NCBI GenBank assembly: GCA_026770615.1
Contig: MU631518.1
Coordinates: 49,844 to 59,984 of the forward strand
DNA length: 10,141 nucleotides
Source: Pavlovales sp. CCMP2436
Lineage: Eukaryota; Haptophyta; Pavlovophyceae; Pavlovales
Direction: 5' to 3'
Both the position numbers and the translations under genes were made by a program. Positions 1 to 6,706 of the stretch are shown in pieces; position 1 is the stretch's first letter, and each line of letters opens with the position of its first letter. The notes under the pieces were generated by a model. It did not search any database and was not told the DNA's origin. It saw nothing but the letters and a program-made list of their open reading frames with translations.

Positions 1-12
1 ATTCCGTTAATG

Positions 13-408
13 GGTTAACTACACGTACGTTCAGAATCTGCTGTGTACACAAAAGAATTTAATAAGCGCCGCAGGCCGGGGGTGCGGGGGCTGGCTCCCG
101 CCAGAGGCTATTTTATTACGTTCAATGGTTACACGTACGTACGTTCAGAATCTGCTGCCTACACCATTTTGTGTGTGTAATTATGGTATGTATCAGCAGC
201 AATACATAACTATTAATGCATCGTACCACCGGGGAGTAGTTACATTAGGCATATTCCAATGCCCCCTTTTCAGGCTCAGGCCTCATCAGAGGCTGTTTAA
301 AATTACCTCCTCCATCACAAAATACCGAGGTGTGTACGCAAGACCTGATCGGGGTGTCTACACTTCCGGGGTGTGCACACAAGACCCAAGCGGGGTGTTT
401 ACACTTGC
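13..408. repeat. degenerate direct and tandem repeats, non-coding
   Basis: Two direct copies of a block starting TACACGTACGT and ending TTCAGAATCTGCTG lie at 20-43 and 130-157. The second has an extra ACGT, and similarity continues weakly beyond each copy (AGAGGCTATTTTATTAC near 103 against AGAGGCTGTTTAAAATTAC near 288). Two adjacent 41-bp units follow at 327-367 and 368-408, matching at 33 of 41 positions; both contain GGGGTGT and TACACTT. The 41-bp period is not a multiple of three, so the open frame across this stretch (125-433, plus) is probably not a protein. The repeats are seen directly; a subtelomeric or satellite nature would be inference. Confidence 0.75.
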
Positions 409-439
409 AACTGGATCGCTAGTCCTTTGTTAATTCGCA

Positions 440-451
440 AATAAATTTATT
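440..451. promoter_or_regulatory. palindromic AATAAA...TTTATT, possible bidirectional poly(A) signal
   Basis: The 12-bp sequence AATAAATTTATT is a perfect palindrome, so it offers an AATAAA motif on both strands. No gene is visible immediately upstream on either strand, so use as a poly(A) signal is unproven; it could simply be AT-rich intergenic sequence. Confidence 0.25.
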
Positions 452-1200
452 ACCCGATATCGAGCTCCACGGGTAAGAGCCTCAATTTGTACTGTGACAG
501 AGTATCCACACACCCCTGGTTTCTCGCGAGTGAACTCTCGCGTGTGATTCTTGCCTCACCGTGGTACAGAATGGGCTGGTTTTTCGGGAGGTCCAAAACT
601 AGGGCTCAATTCACTCAACCAGGGTCGGGGCTGGGGCGGGGCAAGCCCTAGGGTCTTGCGAGTTCCCAACCGGAGGCGCGCGATTTTTGGGTAGTGAATT
701 AGTCCGGGTCTTGGTCGGTTTTTGGAGGTCGCTTTTCGGGCCTTAAAAAAGGGGGGGTATAATGGGCTGGAATCTGCGGGCGGTCCGCAGGCGGGCCGCT
801 GGCGGCCCGGTGAAGGCCGCGCTCGGGTCGGCTGGATTCTCTGTAGCATAGCGCATCTTCCTGCTGACTCAGCGCCCCGAGAAGACACGCGGGTCGAGCA
901 CGCTAGCCCTCTGAAAATGACGCCCGGACCATGTTTTGGGGGTATTTTGACACTTCCGTAAGTGGGCCCCACAACTGGGAATAAATCGCGCCAATCGGGT
1001 CGGGATGGCGGGTGAGCGACTAGTATGATAGTGCCAGCCCTTAACTGGACGCGCGCGCGTCTTATACGCGGATTTATTCGCGTCTAGGGGTGCTACTGGA
1101 GGCCACTTTTCGTGCAAAAAAGGGCAATTTACTGTAGGGCGCTTCAGTCAGTCTTGGTGCTGCGTGTGCTCAGGCGTGTGCAAAGTCCTTGGAGTGCCGA
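452..1200. other. non-coding stretch with diverged repeated motifs
   Basis: I see no credible gene here. Short motifs recur: ATGGGCTGG followed by GGTTTTTCGGGAGGTC near 570 and related text near 716-760, and TGGAGG(T/C)C(G/A)CTTTTCG followed by an A run and G run near 723-757 and again near 1097-1125. The open frames on both strands have no recognisable domain and look like chance products of GC-rich sequence. CTCGCG pairs near 524-542 are further simple repeats. Confidence 0.5.
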
Positions 1201-1206
1201 GTTTGC

Positions 1207-1680
1207 TCAGCGCGAAGGGCGCGACGGGTCGAAGTACGGCTGCGTCTCGTCGGCGTTCAACACGCGGCGTCCCTCTTCTGGCGCGCCCCCGCGGCCGCGC
1301 GCGCGGGGGCGGAAGCGAGGTACCTGGAGCCGGCCTTCGCGGAACGAGTTCTCTGTCGTGAGCGAGTAGACCTTGATCACCACCTTGATCTCCTTGCGGG
1401 TGACGGCCTGGTCGTCCAGCCCCTTGAGGCGGATGTAGAGCGCGAGCATCTCCTCCTCTTGCACGGTCAGGACCGAGCGCGTGTCGTTCGTCTTGCGGCC
1501 ATCACGAGCATTCGCCGCGAGCCGCTGAATCGTCGTGCGCTTCACGAGCGGAAATCGCTTCGAGCCGTCCGCGTTCTGCAGCTTGAGCACGCGATTGAGC
1601 GCGCCATACTGCCTCTCGTCGGTCTGGATGAGCGCGAGCGCCACGCCGTACTGCGCATCCGCCTCGCGCTCGGACCGCGA
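1207..1680 (-). pseudogene. pogo/Tigger-like transposase fragment (CENP-B/Tc5-type DNA-binding region), decayed
   Basis: The minus-strand frame ends at a TGA (1207-1209) and stays open upstream past 1644, but I find no in-frame ATG between 1644 and about 1755, so the 5' end is missing. From the GTG at 1644, residues 30-50 resemble a psq-type helix-turn-helix (KRTTIQRLAANARDG). Residues 59-92 (LTVQEEEMLALYI, then VTRKEIKVVI) match the second, CENP-B-type helix-turn-helix. Residues 129-134 (LNADET) resemble the first catalytic aspartate motif of DDE_1 transposases. In the family about 100 residues usually separate these parts; here there are roughly 37, including a GC-rich Arg/Gly linker, and the frame stops 11 residues after NADET. 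The second and third catalytic acids are absent. It is therefore an internally deleted, truncated transposase relic or, less likely, a host gene that captured the DNA-binding domain. Family assignment is by motif recognition only. Confidence 0.5.
1286..1309. repeat. GC hairpin within the transposase relic
   Basis: Arms CCCCCGCG (1286-1293) and CGCGGGGG (1302-1309) are perfect inverted complements around an 8-bp GC loop. The hairpin lies between the DNA-binding part and the NADET part of the relic, where the protein appears shortened, so it may mark a deletion junction (inference). Confidence 0.6.
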
Positions 1681-1918
1681 ATGGCGTGGGTGCGTCGACC
1701 ACCTCGAAACGCGCGTCTCTGCGCTCGAGCGCGAGAACGCGCAGCTGCGGCAAGCGCTGCGCCAGTCGCAACCCCCTTTTGTCGCTACAACGAGAAGCGA
1801 GATGGCCTCGCCAGGCTTGTGGACGAGCGAAGCTGGACGGCACGTGCTCGAACTGTCGCCGGCTCGGCTCCGCCGACGTTCAGAGCTCCTCAGGGAGAGC
1901 TGCGCCTCGGCCCTATAC

Positions 1919-2016
1919 GATGAGATGAGATGAGATGAGATGAGACTCTGAGATGAGATAAAATGCTACAGCCAGAGAGGGAGTGGAAGAGAGAGAGAGA
2001 GAGAAAGATAGAGAGG
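1919..2016. repeat. ATGAG pentanucleotide and GA dinucleotide microsatellites
   Basis: Five perfect ATGAG units (1920-1944) are followed by a broken copy (to about 1959), then a short unique spacer and a GA-rich run from about 1978 to 2016 with seven or so consecutive GA units. This is simple-sequence DNA lying just left of the inverted-repeat element. Confidence 0.85.
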
Positions 2017-2033
2017 AAAACGCGGCGCCCTCG

Positions 2034-2524
2034 GGGTCGAAATCCGAATTAGTGGCGCGATTCCGCACTGGGGAGGGGGAAAAGTGGACAACGGTGGCCG
2101 GGAGTCCGGGACGGAGAAGTAGATATTAGTCACGCAGCAGGCAATGGGCGACGCAGCACTCAGACCAGCAAAACATTCAGAACAGTCAGACGCCAGCTTG
2201 AATCCCTATCAGTCAAGATATTAGTCACTCCTGCGCGCCAAGTGTCAATACCTGATGTCGAATAGAGCTCTCCTCGACGGTCGGAGCCCACCTCGCATGT
2301 GCATCTCAGGTGCCTCTAGGGTCGACAACATACTTAATGTAACTAACATTTCCGATTCTCAGCGTTCGGAAGCGAAAAGAAAGTCATGGTTCCCGAAGTG
2401 GTACCGCGGAGTTAGTTGCAGAATCGTGAATGGGGCGGTCCGGTTCCTGAGTTCCTCAAGAGGATTTTCACCGGACTTGTGTCAAATTTTTCCACGGACT
2501 GGCCACTAATTCGGATTTTGACCC
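2034..2524. mobile_element. 491-bp non-autonomous terminal-inverted-repeat element (MITE-like)
   Basis: The ends are 23-bp inverted repeats matching at 22 of 23 positions: 2034-2056 begins GGGTCGAAATCCGAATTAG, and 2502-2524 is its complement with a single G/A difference. Both are flanked by the 7-bp direct repeat CCCTCGG (2028-2034 and 2523-2529), which partly overlaps the inverted repeats. Set symmetrically, this gives a 4-bp target duplication CTCG (2030-2033 and 2525-2528). No transposase is encoded: the only notable frame (2255-2509, 84 residues) has no recognisable domain. Size, ends and flanking repeat fit a MITE-type element; the superfamily is unassigned. It carries a 60-bp segment (about 2170-2232) that recurs near 5449-5515. 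Confidence 0.75.
2170..2232 (+). repeat. dispersed repeat, copy 1 (inside the inverted-repeat element)
   Basis: The segment containing ACAGTCAGACGCCAGCTTG followed by AATCCCTATCAGT recurs near 5449-5515 with a few substitutions and a 2-bp insertion. ATATTAGTCAC also appears twice locally (about 2123 and 2217). It marks a repeat family whose two members here lie 3.3 kb apart. Confidence 0.65.
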
Positions 2525-2529
2525 CTCGG

Positions 2530-3000
2530 CACGGCAGTGCTCCCCTTTGTGGCGAGCGGTCGGCGGCTCGGCGACAGGACCCGTAGCTTAGAATGAGCCC
2601 TCAATGATGGATGATGGCCTCGTCCGTCTACGCCACGCCTGTAAGTACTCTCTAATGCAGCTGGTGTTTTAAACAAGTGCTGCGGACACGGTCACGAGGG
2701 CTCCAGCCGCGATGCCGAGCCTGCCAAGTGTAGTGGACACGCCCTTGCCTTGAACCTGACAGGCATCAAAATTTGAAGCATGGACAGCCTTCCTACAGTC
2801 CTCTAGTTAGAGGCTGATAACTTACTGATGGTGACAGTGAGTCTAATAGTGTGCATTTTCCCCACCCGTGGTCGTGCGATGCTAGGCCTCCGAGCGCGCC
2901 GCGATATCGTGCGTGCCTCGCCGAGCCGTGATCGAGGTGCGAGTTGCGGAGGGCCTCTCGGCAGCCCCCAAACTCTCTCCCCCCCCTCCCCCAGCTAGGA
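2530..3000. other. intergenic; likely contains the helicase 3' UTR
   Basis: No gene is recognised. The minus-strand sequence directly after the helicase stop should hold its 3' UTR, but I find no AATAAA on the minus strand here. On the plus strand an ATG-started 12-codon stretch (2603 onward) runs into GTAAGT at 2641, a consensus-looking donor, but no sensible downstream exon was found. Long frames across 2793-3000 are shadows of the helicase's GC-rich sequence. Confidence 0.4.
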
Positions 3001-5076
3001 TCAGCCCCGGCCGCGGAATCCGCTGCGGCCGCCGCCGCCGCGTCCGCCGCTGGGAGAGAACCCACCGCGTCCGCCACCCCCGCCATACCCGCCGCCGCGA
3101 CCGCCGCCGCCGCGCCCACCGCCGCCGCCATACCCACCCCGGTCGCCGCGGCCACCACCGCCGCGGCCCCCGCCGAACGCACGCGGCTCGAACTCCTTCT
3201 CCTTGAGCGGCGGCAGCTGGTCGTCGCACGCTTTGAGCCAGTCGTCCTTGTCGAGCACGGCCTTGAGGTTGTGCAGGAAGTCCTCCTTGACGTCGAACAC
3301 CGCGCCCATGCCGTCGTTGGTCAGCTGCATGCCGCGCACGTTGTCCGTGCCCTCCGTCGTCCCCTCGGGCAGCACGCGGCGCAGCGCGCCCCAGACGTAG
3401 CCCGTGTTGGGCACATCCTTGTTCATGGCCGCGTGCAGCGTCACGTACCCGTCGCTGTTCGAGAGGAGGGAGCGCGTCTGCGGCATCACCGTCGTGCCCG
3501 TCGCCACGGCGAGCGCGGCGGCGACGGCCGCGAGCGCGTCGCCGCCCTTGGCCTCGAGCAGCGTCTTGGCCGCCTTGGCGAAGAGCGTGACGACGGGCTC
3601 GGCGATGGCGGCTGCGTCGGTCCCGGCCGTCTCGGCGGCGGTCTTGAGCAGCGACTTGGGGTTGGGCGCGCCGAGCCACTCGAAGGTGTTCTTGGTCGCC
3701 TTCTCAATCGCCTGCAAGATCGGCCGGTCGCGCGGGCCGAAGAGGGTGACGCACGTGCCCTTCTTGCCCGCGCGGCCGGTGCGGCCAGAGCGGTGGACGT
3801 AGGTCTCAATCTCGGGCTTACCCGACATCTTTCGCACGGGTGGCTTGCTCTGCACCACCAAGTCCACCACCATGTCGAGCCCGCGCGCGGCCACGTCCGT
3901 GGCGACGAGCACGCGCGTCTTGCCCGCGCGGAAGGAGGCCATCGTCTTCTCGCGCGCCTGCTGCGGGATGTCGCCGTGCAGCGCCTTCGCCTCGTACTTG
4001 AGTGCGTCGGCGGTGATGAGGTCGTCGCACTCGGCCTTTGTCTCGCAGAAGATGATGGCGCGCCCCGAGGCGCCCGCGTACATGCCGATCACGTCGTTGA
4101 TCGTCGAGGCGCGAGTCGACCAGTGCGAGGGGATGGCGATATGCCGCACGTCCTCCGAGGCCTTGACGGCCGAGTCGCCCACGAGGTCGACCATCTTGGG
4201 GTTAGGGCGCATGTACTTGGGCGCCACCTCGCGCACCCAGGCGGGCATGGTCGCGGAGAAGAGGCAGGTCTGCCGCTCGGCGTGCGTGCACCTGCCAAGG
4301 ATTGCGCTCATGTCGTCGGCGAAGCCCATGTCGAGCATCTGGTCCGCCTCGTCCAGCGTGGCGAAGCGGACGCCGTGCAGCTTGAGCGTCTCCCGCTCCA
4401 TGTGGTCCTTGATGCGGCCGGGCGTGCCGACGAGCACATCCACGCCCGAGCGCAGCGACGAGACCTGCGGGCCCATGGGCGCGCCGCCGTACACGCAGAG
4501 CAGCGTGATGGTGGGCGAGACCGTCTCGATCTCCCGGCCCACCTGCTGCGCCAGCTCGCGCGTCGGCGCCATCACGAGGCCGATCGGGCCGTGGCCGCGC
4601 GCCTTAGTCGCCGGGTCCTCGCGCTTGTGCTTGTAGATCAGCTCGATCATCGGCAGCGCAAAGGCCAGCGTCTTGCCCATTCCCGTGCGCGCACGGCCGA
4701 TCAGGTCGGCGCCGTCGAAGATCATGTCGAACGTGGCCGCCTGGATGGGGAAGAGCGCCGCCACGCCGCGGCCGCGCAGCGCTGTGAGCGTGTCCGGGCT
4801 CAGCCGGAAGTTGGAGAGCGCTAGCGAGGGGTCGCCGCGGACGTCATCGGCCAGGTCGCCCTTGAGCCCGGTCTCCTTCTCAGCGGACCCGCGGCGCGTC
4901 ACGCGCGGCTCCGCGCCGCCGTCGCCGTCGCCCTTGGCCTTCTTCTCGGCCTTGGGCTCGGCATCAGCGTCGCCCGCCTTGCGCTTCTTGCCCGGCTTCT
5001 CCTCGCCATCACCCTTCTTGGCCTTCTTCTCTGCCTTCTTACGCGCCTTCACCTCCTCCTTCTCCGCGTCCGTCAT
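3001..5076 (-). CDS. DDX21/DDX50-type nucleolar DEAD-box RNA helicase with GUCT domain and RGG tail
   Basis: Complete 691-residue protein from ATG at 5076 to TGA at 3001-3003, no intron needed. Residues 1-63 are Lys/Glu-rich, like the basic N-terminus of nucleolar RNA helicase 2. The core carries every DEAD-box motif: Q motif (F90 to Q112), motif I ARTGMGKT (129-136), Ia PTRELAQQ (171-178), Ib TPGR (218-221), II DEAD (242-245), III SAT (274-276), IV IIFCET (341-346), V ATDVAARGLD (392-401) and VI HRSGRTGR (428-435). About residues 500-595 match the GUCT domain (RSLLSNSDGYVTL, later RGMQLTNDGMGAVFDV), which marks the DDX21/DDX50 and plant RH7 group. Residues 636-691 are RGG/YGGGGG repeats that bind RNA. 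Family members unwind or anneal RNA using ATP in rRNA processing, usually in the nucleolus. About ten extra residues (VRKMSGKPE) lie between motifs V and VI. The 626-residue frame opposite is a GC-driven shadow. Confidence 0.96.
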   Translation of the reverse strand: MTDAEKEEVKARKKAEKKAKKGDGEEKPGKKRKAGDADAEPKAEKKAKGDGDGGAEPRVTRRGSAEKETGLKGDLADDVRGDPSLALSNFRLSPDTLTALRGRGVAALFPIQAATFDMIFDGADLIGRARTGMGKTLAFALPMIELIYKHKREDPATKARGHGPIGLVMAPTRELAQQVGREIETVSPTITLLCVYGGAPMGPQVSSLRSGVDVLVGTPGRIKDHMERETLKLHGVRFATLDEADQMLDMGFADDMSAILGRCTHAERQTCLFSATMPAWVREVAPKYMRPNPKMVDLVGDSAVKASEDVRHIAIPSHWSTRASTINDVIGMYAGASGRAIIFCETKAECDDLITADALKYEAKALHGDIPQQAREKTMASFRAGKTRVLVATDVAARGLDMVVDLVVQSKPPVRKMSGKPEIETYVHRSGRTGRAGKKGTCVTLFGPRDRPILQAIEKATKNTFEWLGAPNPKSLLKTAAETAGTDAAAIAEPVVTLFAKAAKTLLEAKGGDALAAVAAALAVATGTTVMPQTRSLLSNSDGYVTLHAAMNKDVPNTGYVWGALRRVLPEGTTEGTDNVRGMQLTNDGMGAVFDVKEDFLHNLKAVLDKDDWLKACDDQLPPLKEKEFEPRAFGGGRGGGGRGDRGGYGGGGGRGGGGRGGGYGGGGGRGGFSPSGGRGGGGRSGFRGRG
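3004..3171 (-). repeat. RGG-coding CGG/GGC-rich repeat
   Basis: The last 56 codons of the helicase are Gly/Arg repeats (RGGGGRG, GGYGGGGG) built from GGC/GGT/CGC codons. The same DNA read on the plus strand gives Ala/Pro/Arg-rich frames that are artefacts. The tract is prone to length variation and misassembly. Confidence 0.85.
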
Positions 5077-5109
5077 GGATAGTGGCAGTGGGCAGAACGC
5101 GGGGTTGGC

Positions 5110-5176
5110 GTCGACGTGCTACTATCGGACGTCGACGTGAACGGGCGCATTTTAAAAAGTCGGACGATTCGTCCGA
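5110..5176. promoter_or_regulatory. helicase upstream region: paired CACGTCGAC sites, TTTTAAAA box and TCGGACGA palindrome
   Basis: Within 100 bases upstream of the helicase ATG lie four items. GTCGACGTG occurs at 5110-5118 and 5131-5139, exactly 21 bp apart (about two helical turns); it contains an ACGT core like bZIP sites. TCGGACG occurs at 5125-5131. TTTTAAAA lies at 5150-5157, about 74-81 bases before the ATG. A perfect 17-bp palindrome at 5160-5176 has arms TCGGACGA and TCGTCCGA with a 1-bp centre. This density of ordered sites suggests a promoter; the binding factors are unknown. Confidence 0.5.
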
Positions 5177-5300
5177 TTCTCCAGCCCCTTGCCCTCATCC
5201 ACCATCTCGCCGCCGCGCGCACACGCACGCACCGAGGTACAGCGTTCGCGAGGGTCCGTGAGACCTGGATCGTGCCAAGAAGTTCACGTAGCGTCGTAGC

Positions 5301-5440
5301 GTGAGTCGTTTGCGCAACGGGCGGCGGGCTGTTGTTGCTCAGATATTTCGCCGTGTATCCCCAGGCTAGTGACTTTTTTTTAATAAAGATACAAGTTCAT
5401 ACAAATAAGTAATAAAGTCGAAATCGAAAGTACTTTGAAC
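5301..5440. other. AT-rich stretch with two plus-strand AATAAA motifs and a GTGAGT...CAG pair
   Basis: A GTGAGT donor-like sequence (5301) is followed 42 bases on by TTGTTGCTCAG (ends 5342), then AATAAA at 5382-5387 and 5411-5416 on the plus strand. Together they could be the tail of a small plus-strand transcript, but no convincing protein joins across, and 42 bp is very short for an intron. Confidence 0.2.
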
Positions 5441-5448
5441 ATAATGGC

Positions 5449-5515
5449 AACGCTTTCAGGACAGTCATGGACGCCAACTTGAATCCATATCAGTAATAAC
5501 TCATATATTACTGAC
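5449..5515 (+). repeat. dispersed repeat, copy 2, with 9-bp-arm hairpin
   Basis: ACAGTCATGGACGCCAACTTG followed by AATCCATATCAGT matches the 2170-2232 copy in the same orientation. Its right part forms a hairpin: arms TCAGTAATA (5490-5498) and TATTACTGA (5506-5514) with a 7-base loop. Upstream, AGTCGAAATCGAA (5416-5428) resembles the outer inverted repeat of the 2034-2524 element, so this may be the wreck of a second element. Confidence 0.6.
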
Positions 5516-6034
5516 GTGACTCTGCCCTCCTCCCTGCCCACCCAAGATCTCTGTCTGACGCTGTGTTCTCTGCCTCAGTGACAGTGTGTTGCAACGATCA
5601 CTTGACACGCAGCGACATGAACACTGACGTTCGGGTACCGGTAAGACTAAATTAAAACATATCACTATGTATATTTTGGCCAGAGCCTTTCAAGAGAGCT
5701 ATATATATGACTATGTAGCGGCTCATCATGGTTCAACAGGTGTTGTTCACTCACTGAGTTGGTCGACGTCAGACGTTAGTCCTGGCAGCAGGGATGGTGG
5801 TGGTAGAGGTGAGGTTGGTGGTGAACTCGTAGCAATTGCCACAGGTTCCCCCCCCCTCACCCCCCCACACACACAACGCTCACGTCCATTTAGGTGCGTA
5901 TATATATATAGCGGCTCAGCAGTTTTCAACAGCTCTTTTCTACAGCCCCCCGCCCTTCGCCATTCCCACACACGTGGCATCTAGAATAACTGCAGTGATA
6001 GCCTGAAGAATCAGAGCCGCACTCGTTCGCATCC
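5516..6034. other. intergenic, no gene seen; paired TATA-rich repeat
   Basis: TAGCGGCTCATCATGG then TTCAACAG (5716-5739) recurs as TAGCGGCTCAGCAG then TTTTCAACAG (5909-5932), each preceded by an alternating TA run. A poly-C/CA simple stretch lies at about 5848-5877. Open frames on both strands (about 77-105 residues) show no domain and cross these repeats, so I treat them as chance. Confidence 0.5.
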
Positions 6035-6040
6035 TTTATT
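6035..6040 (-). terminator. AATAAA poly(A) signal candidate for the CSNAP-like gene
   Basis: AATAAA on the minus strand, about 250 bases after the predicted CSNAP stop codon. Position and strand suit a 3' UTR end. No other gene on this strand competes for it. Confidence 0.45.
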
Positions 6041-6288
6041 CATATACTGTTGAGTGGCACGGTCCGGAAGAGAGCTACTCTGCTTTTTGTGGCAGCTCCG
6101 AATGATCATCCGAATCTGACTTAGAAACACACACGGCATGGCATGGAGCTCTTCGAGTCCTTCGTTGCGTGAGACCCTCGACGTGCCTGGAAACTCGCGG
6201 CGCGCACATCCTTGAGCTGCGGCGACCGAGGTAATATTTGCCGTTGAGACGACCCGCAGCAAATCCCATCGCCTGAACATCCGGTCGC

Positions 6289-6696
6289 TCAGCTCAGGTC
6301 GTCGTCATCAAAGTCTGTTGCAGACAGAAGGGGCAACCAGAAGTGGAAGTACAGTCAGCGGAAGAACGGAAGGACAGCCCAAAAGTCCTACGAGAGAGCG
6401 GACTGCGGAGTCTCCCACTGGGGTGCCACCTTGCGGTTCGGCGGAAGAAAACAGTCAGAAGGACAGGGCGAACAGGGAGAGCCGATGTGGGGCGGGGCGG
6501 GACGGGGGCAGGGGAAGGCGGGGAGGGGAGGAGAGCTGGTCAACGCACCGTCCGGGAAATCGTTGAAGAAGAAGACGTCGACCTTCTCGTTCCCTCCGCC
6601 GCCGCCGTGCTCCTCCATCATGGCCATCTCGTCCATGTCAATGTCCATCGTCTCGTGCAGCGGCATAATGTCCTCGGGCGTCGAGCTGGGCTCCAT
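6289..6696 (-). CDS. COPS9: COP9 signalosome acidic subunit CSNAP/CSN9 homologue, two exons
   Basis: Predicted as exon 1 at 6696-6549 and exon 2 at 6314-6289, separated by a 234-bp intron (6548-6315) with donor GTGCGT and acceptor TGCAACAG. The spliced product is 57 residues, the same length as I recall for human CSNAP. Residues 36-49 (NEKVDVFFFNDFPD) continue across the junction into DFDDDDLS and stop. The known family C-terminus is NEK, a short spacer, FFNDFEDLFDDDD plus two residues, so alignment is near exact over the part that docks into the signalosome. Residues 1-30 are acidic and Met-rich (MDIDMDEM) with a Gly5 run before NEK; this part varies in the family. The COP9 signalosome removes NEDD8 from cullins; CSNAP tunes its binding to cullin-RING ligases. 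Read without splicing, the frame runs into Pro-rich nonsense to 6388 and loses the acidic tail. The ATG context CACAACATGG is favourable. Splicing is inferred from sequence. Confidence 0.88.
6315..6548 (-). other. spliceosomal intron in the CSNAP-like gene
   Basis: Begins GTGCGTTG after a phase-1 exon end (GACG) and ends CTGTCTGCAACAG. The first half is strongly pyrimidine-rich on the transcript strand; CTGAC followed by TGTTTTCTTCC is a possible branch point and tract, though these lie some way from the chosen acceptor. At 234 bp the length is a multiple of three, but retained reading stops within the intron (6388). Alternative AGs exist near 6437, 6425 and 6412, but only the 6315 acceptor restores the family's FDDDD ending. 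Confidence 0.8.
6485..6535 (+). repeat. G-run tract (quadruplex-prone) opposite the CSNAP intron
   Basis: At least six runs of three or more G occur in about 50 bases on the plus strand (GGGGCGGGGCGGGACGGGGG and onward). This is the complement of the intron's pyrimidine tract. It could form a G-quadruplex on the template strand; function is inference. Confidence 0.55.
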
Positions 6697-6706
6697 GTTG
6701 TGCAGG

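Noticed and set aside
125..433. 102-residue frame near the left edge
   Set aside because: It runs across direct repeats with a 41-bp period, which is not a multiple of three; no domain and no conserved repeat reading.
1189..1923. 244-residue plus-strand frame
   Set aside because: Arg/Ala/Leu-rich and mostly the complement of the transposase relic; no recognisable domain.
2603..2660. Short ATG exon followed by GTAAGT
   Set aside because: A 20-bp spacing to the next CAG is too short for an intron, and the next good acceptor (near 2795) meets a stop after one or two codons.
2944..4824. 626-residue open frame on the plus strand opposite the helicase
   Set aside because: It is antisense to a protein with all DEAD-box motifs intact; His/Arg/Ala-rich composition and no domain. 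High GC content leaves antisense frames open.
5301..5342. 42-bp GTGAGT...CTCAG intron on the plus strand
   Set aside because: Very short, and no frame joined across it yields a recognisable protein; there is no ATG close upstream with a sensible reading.
5667..5984. Overlapping plus and minus frames of 77-105 residues
   Set aside because: They cross TA runs, poly-C and a direct repeat, with no domain on either strand.
6011..6280. 89-residue minus-strand frame after the CSNAP gene
   Set aside because: It lies between the CSNAP stop and its AATAAA motif, so it is better read as 3' UTR; no domain.
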